From NCBI GenBank assembly GCA_900538555.1, contig UPYI01000001.1:186001-250000 (forward strand): 64,000 bases of DNA. The letters are read 5' to 3'. Numbering within the stretch: the stretch's first letter is position 1; each line of letters begins with the position of its first letter. The stretch is from an uncultured Porphyromonadaceae bacterium. Its GTDB lineage: Bacteria; Bacteroidota; Bacteroidia; Bacteroidales; Barnesiellaceae. The position numbers were made by a program, and so were the translations under genes. The notes under the pieces are model-generated. The model ran no database searches. It saw nothing but the letters and a program-made list of their open reading frames with translations, and had not been told where the DNA came from. Shown piece by piece: positions 61,331 to 64,000 of the stretch.

Positions 61331-63547
61331 TTACAACCGTTTCAAACCTCTAACCTCCGATTTATCTTTTACCTCTTTGATACTGATGGCATATCCTCCG
61401 CCATTTGCCGCATGCATTTTCAGCTTGCTTTTGTTCGTCAGGATTCCTTTCTTGATCGTATATGCCTGCGGATTGTTCTGCCAGTCGGCATCGGGAGCAT
61501 CGGCATAGACCGTAGCGATGTATTGTTTGCCCGGCTCCAAGAAATTGCATTTCAATACCGAATCGTGTCCGCCTTCGCCTGCCGTACAACCGACGTACCA
61601 GTCGTTCGTACCTTTTGCCTTACGGGCTATCGTGATGTATTCGCCCGGCTCTGCTTCCAGATATTTCGTTTCGTCCCAGTCGATCGCTACATCCTTGATG
61701 AACTGGAACGCATCCATGAACCGTTCGTAGTTTTCGGGAATATCCGCAGCCATCTGCAACGGGCTGTACATCGTGACATAAAGCGCCAACTGACGGGCTA
61801 TCGTAGACCGCACCTGCGAATTGTTCGCCGGGTTCATACGGTTGCAATGGGTTTCGAATATACCGGGCGTATAGTCCATCGGACCTCCGATCAAGCGGGT
61901 AAAGGGCAATATGGTGGTATGATACACTTTGTTTCCACCGAATGATTCGTATTCGGTTCCGCGAGCCGATTCGTTTCCGATCAGGTTGGGATAGGTACGG
62001 CAAATACCGGTAGGCCGGGTAGCTTCGTGGGCATTGACCATAATCTTATACTCTGCCGCTTTTTTTACAGCGTAGAGGTAGTGGTCGTTCATCCATTGCC
62101 CGTAGTGGTGTTCCCCGCGAGGAATGATATTACCGACATATCCGCTTTTCACGGAGTTGTAACCGTGATCGACCATAAACTGGTAGGCTTTATCCATGTG
62201 GCGTTCGTAGTTGCGGGCAGAAGCGGATGTTTCATGGTGCATCATGATCTTGACACCTTTTTCCGAAGCATAGCGGTGCAGTTCCTCCACATCGAAATCG
62301 GGATACGGGGTCTGGAAATCGAATACATAATCTTTGCTATTGCCGAACCAGTCTTCCCAGCCTTCGTTCCAGCCTTCCACCAATACGGCATCGAACCCGT
62401 GGGCAGCGGCAAAGTCGATATAACGTTTTACATTCGCCGTATTGGCAGAGTGTTTTCCGTTCGGTTTGGTAACGGAGTAATCGGTCATACCCAGTTTCAC
62501 GCCGGTAAGTTCGTCGGTATATGCCCACGAACCTTTTCCGGTGATCATATCCCACCAAACGCCGATATATTTCACCGGTTTTACCCATGTTTCGGCATCG
62601 GCGATCTTACACGGTTCGTTCAGATTGAGAGTGATACGCGATGCCAGAATGTCGCGGGCATCGTCGCTGACTATGATTGTCCGCCACGGCGAACGGCAGG
62701 GCGACTGCATATAGCCTTTATCACCTTTCGCATCGGGAGTAAGCCACGACTCGAATACCATATTCTTGTCGTCCAGATTCAGGTGCATGCAAGAGTAGTC
62801 GATAAGGGCTGCCTCGTGCAGGTTGATGTAAAGCCCGTCGTCCGTTTTCATCATCAAAGCCGTCTGTACGCCGGTAGCGGAGAACGGTGTCTGCGACGAG
62901 TTGGGGGTAATGGCTTGCTTCATCAATCCTCTGATTTCGGAAAGGCGCGAGATCGTATAATCGTATTCTTGCGTGTCGTAATCGCCCGGAATCCAAAATG
63001 CGATGTGGTCGCCAGCCATCGCGAATTGCGAATGCTCTTCTTTAATCACAAAATAATTCAGCGAAGGTTGCTGGGGAAATTCGTAACGGAATCCCAGACC
63101 GTCGTCGAAAAGGCGGAAACGGATGAGGATAGAACGTTCGTTCATAGGCTGGTACAACGTGACAGCCATTTCATTATAATGATTCCGGATTTCTTTCTCT
63201 TCGCCCCATACCGGACGCCAGGTCTCATCGAATTCGGAAGTCTGTACCTCCTTCAATTCAAACCCGTTATAAAGATTGACTTTCGAATCGACTTTGGAAA
63301 GATCGCGGCGGTCTACCCAATCGAAATCGGTACGGGTATCGTCCTCTTTTTTCAATTCCAGACCCAATGTGCTGGGAAGTATCACTGGATGTCCTTTATA
63401 AGACAACTCGTAGACCGGCGCACCTTGCGCATCGACTTGGAATGTCATCACCAAATTTCCGTTTGGAGAAGTCAGATTCTGTTGAGCATTCGCTGCAAAG
63501 AGCAACGGCAGGAATGCCACAAGGGATAAAATCTTTTTCTTGTTCAT
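61331..63547 (-). CDS. susB: SusB-like GH97 alpha-glucosidase
   Basis: The start is the ATG at 63547, giving 738 residues, the size of the Bacteroides SusB. A signal peptide (KKKILSLVAFLPLLFAANAQ) directs it to the periplasm. GH97 motifs are clear: the N-terminal beta domain (SPNGNLVMTF), VEGWNEGWEDWFG in the barrel, VNAHEATRPTGICRTYPN near 509 and GNESARGTEYESFGGN near 527, carrying glutamates that act in the inverting mechanism with calcium. It releases glucose from imported malto-oligosaccharides. It has its own promoter candidate, so susB-susF may form one transcript, as in the classical locus. Confidence 0.95.
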   Translation of the reverse strand: MNKKKILSLVAFLPLLFAANAQQNLTSPNGNLVMTFQVDAQGAPVYELSYKGHPVILPSTLGLELKKEDDTRTDFDWVDRRDLSKVDSKVNLYNGFELKEVQTSEFDETWRPVWGEEKEIRNHYNEMAVTLYQPMNERSILIRFRLFDDGLGFRYEFPQQPSLNYFVIKEEHSQFAMAGDHIAFWIPGDYDTQEYDYTISRLSEIRGLMKQAITPNSSQTPFSATGVQTALMMKTDDGLYINLHEAALIDYSCMHLNLDDKNMVFESWLTPDAKGDKGYMQSPCRSPWRTIIVSDDARDILASRITLNLNEPCKIADAETWVKPVKYIGVWWDMITGKGSWAYTDELTGVKLGMTDYSVTKPNGKHSANTANVKRYIDFAAAHGFDAVLVEGWNEGWEDWFGNSKDYVFDFQTPYPDFDVEELHRYASEKGVKIMMHHETSASARNYERHMDKAYQFMVDHGYNSVKSGYVGNIIPRGEHHYGQWMNDHYLYAVKKAAEYKIMVNAHEATRPTGICRTYPNLIGNESARGTEYESFGGNKVYHTTILPFTRLIGGPMDYTPGIFETHCNRMNPANNSQVRSTIARQLALYVTMYSPLQMAADIPENYERFMDAFQFIKDVAIDWDETKYLEAEPGEYITIARKAKGTNDWYVGCTAGEGGHDSVLKCNFLEPGKQYIATVYADAPDADWQNNPQAYTIKKGILTNKSKLKMHAANGGGYAISIKEVKDKSEVRGLKRL

Positions 63548-63612
63548 GATTTTTGGTATTAAATTTATTGTTAAAATCAATCGTTTTTTTCGGTTGTTTT
63601 CTCCGACTGTTG

Positions 63613-63636
63613 CAAATGTAGCGGGATAGTTTCCCG
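63613..63636 (-). promoter_or_regulatory. Promoter region of susB with inverted repeat
   Basis: Exact -7 box TACATTTG on the minus strand (63613-63620), about 66 bases upstream of the ATG. Directly upstream lies the inverted repeat CGGGAaactaTCCCG (63622-63636), in the position expected for an activator site. Confidence 0.5.
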
Positions 63637-63744
63637 TATTTTTGAATTAGAATAAAAATGGAATCCCTAAATTTTTCAACTCAATATTTTACAACAGGTT
63701 AGCAATCCGAGTATTCTAATAAATATAAATCGCATCAAAACTTT

Positions 63745-64000
63745 TCAAAGATTGAAAATGTAGATTCCCCGCGGTTGAAGCGTTACTTTCGTCCGCAGAT
63801 CGACCGTTTCGCCCGTCAGCCAGTCGATCGCCGAACCGGCAGGTACGATCTCGCGATAGAAAGAGGTTTCGATCGAACGTTCGCTATCGCTTCCGTTCAA
63901 CATGACGACAACCGAACGGCCTTCGTACCGGCGTTCGTAGAGATATATACCGTTATCGGGAGTAAAGTGTTTCAACGATCCTTTGGCTATCGTTTCATTC
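63745..64000 (-). CDS. susA: SusA-like GH13 enzyme, C-terminal fragment (cut by right edge)
   Basis: The last 84 codons of a gene that continues beyond the window. NETIAKGSLKHFTPDNG is the usual start of the C-terminal all-beta domain in neopullulanase/cyclomaltodextrinase-type GH13 enzymes. GIYLYERRYEGRSVVVMLNG, DWLTGETVDL and QPRGIYIFNL follow in the expected order. Position upstream of susB in the same direction matches susA, the periplasmic neopullulanase. No catalytic residues are within the visible part. Confidence 0.8.
   Translation of the reverse strand, partial: NETIAKGSLKHFTPDNGIYLYERRYEGRSVVVMLNGSDSERSIETSFYREIVPAGSAIDWLTGETVDLRTKVTLQPRGIYIFNL

Overview
This window comes from a Bacteroidales genome (Bacteroidetes). 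Four things point there: a complete susA-to-susG type starch-utilisation cluster with SusC/SusD outer-membrane proteins, lipoproteins with Bacteroidetes-style signal peptides, recurrent TAnnTTTG (-7) promoter boxes, and lineage-typical families (DUF4924, DUF4296, CstA-like, GH97, membrane TPR/AraC regulator, class II ribonucleotide reductase). I cannot name the species. Nearly all genes lie on the minus strand. The exceptions are a tRNA-Asp, two VOC proteins and endonuclease IV.

Layout from left to right: a DUF4924 gene cut by the left edge; a large fibronectin-III surface protein; phosphoglucomutase; a C69 dipeptidase behind a membrane TPR/AraC regulator; a HAF-repeat exported protein; tRNA-Asp; an RluA pseudouridine synthase; prs; a cytoplasmic GH13 amylase with a patatin-like protein; a PL1 pectate lyase; a B12-domain radical SAM gene with a small unknown partner; the group ileS-dksA-lspA-DUF4296; cstA with a PHP phosphatase; two VOC proteins; radA, an FAD dehydrogenase and an MBL hydrolase; a TrmH methyltransferase; a tandem pair of secreted WG-repeat/caspase proteins; nfo; the tdh-kbl threonine pathway; CBM20-GH77 malQ; nrdJ behind a structured leader. 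The last 13 kb is a Sus-like locus (susG, susF, susE, susD, susC, susB, partial susA), in the same order as the classical starch operon and transcribed leftwards from the right edge.

The genes form a coherent alpha-glucan programme. SusD/E/F bind starch at the surface, SusG cuts it, SusC imports oligosaccharides, and GH97 and SusA finish them in the periplasm. MalQ, the cytoplasmic GH13 enzyme and phosphoglucomutase process the products inside. The PL1 enzyme suggests pectin use as well.

The least ordinary content is non-coding. First, a family of roughly 70-85 bp imperfect palindromes sits at gene boundaries, often in tandem or nested; N units are commonly flanked by N+1 copies of a -7 promoter box. 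Second, a roughly 110 bp repeat is attached to the far side of transcription terminators. Third, nrdJ has a multibranched leader RNA, and a 45-nt perfect palindrome lies upstream of nfo. The caspase pair also shows recent duplication or gene conversion. Start codons were trimmed where the longest open frame ran into repeat DNA. All family calls rest on reading motifs by eye.
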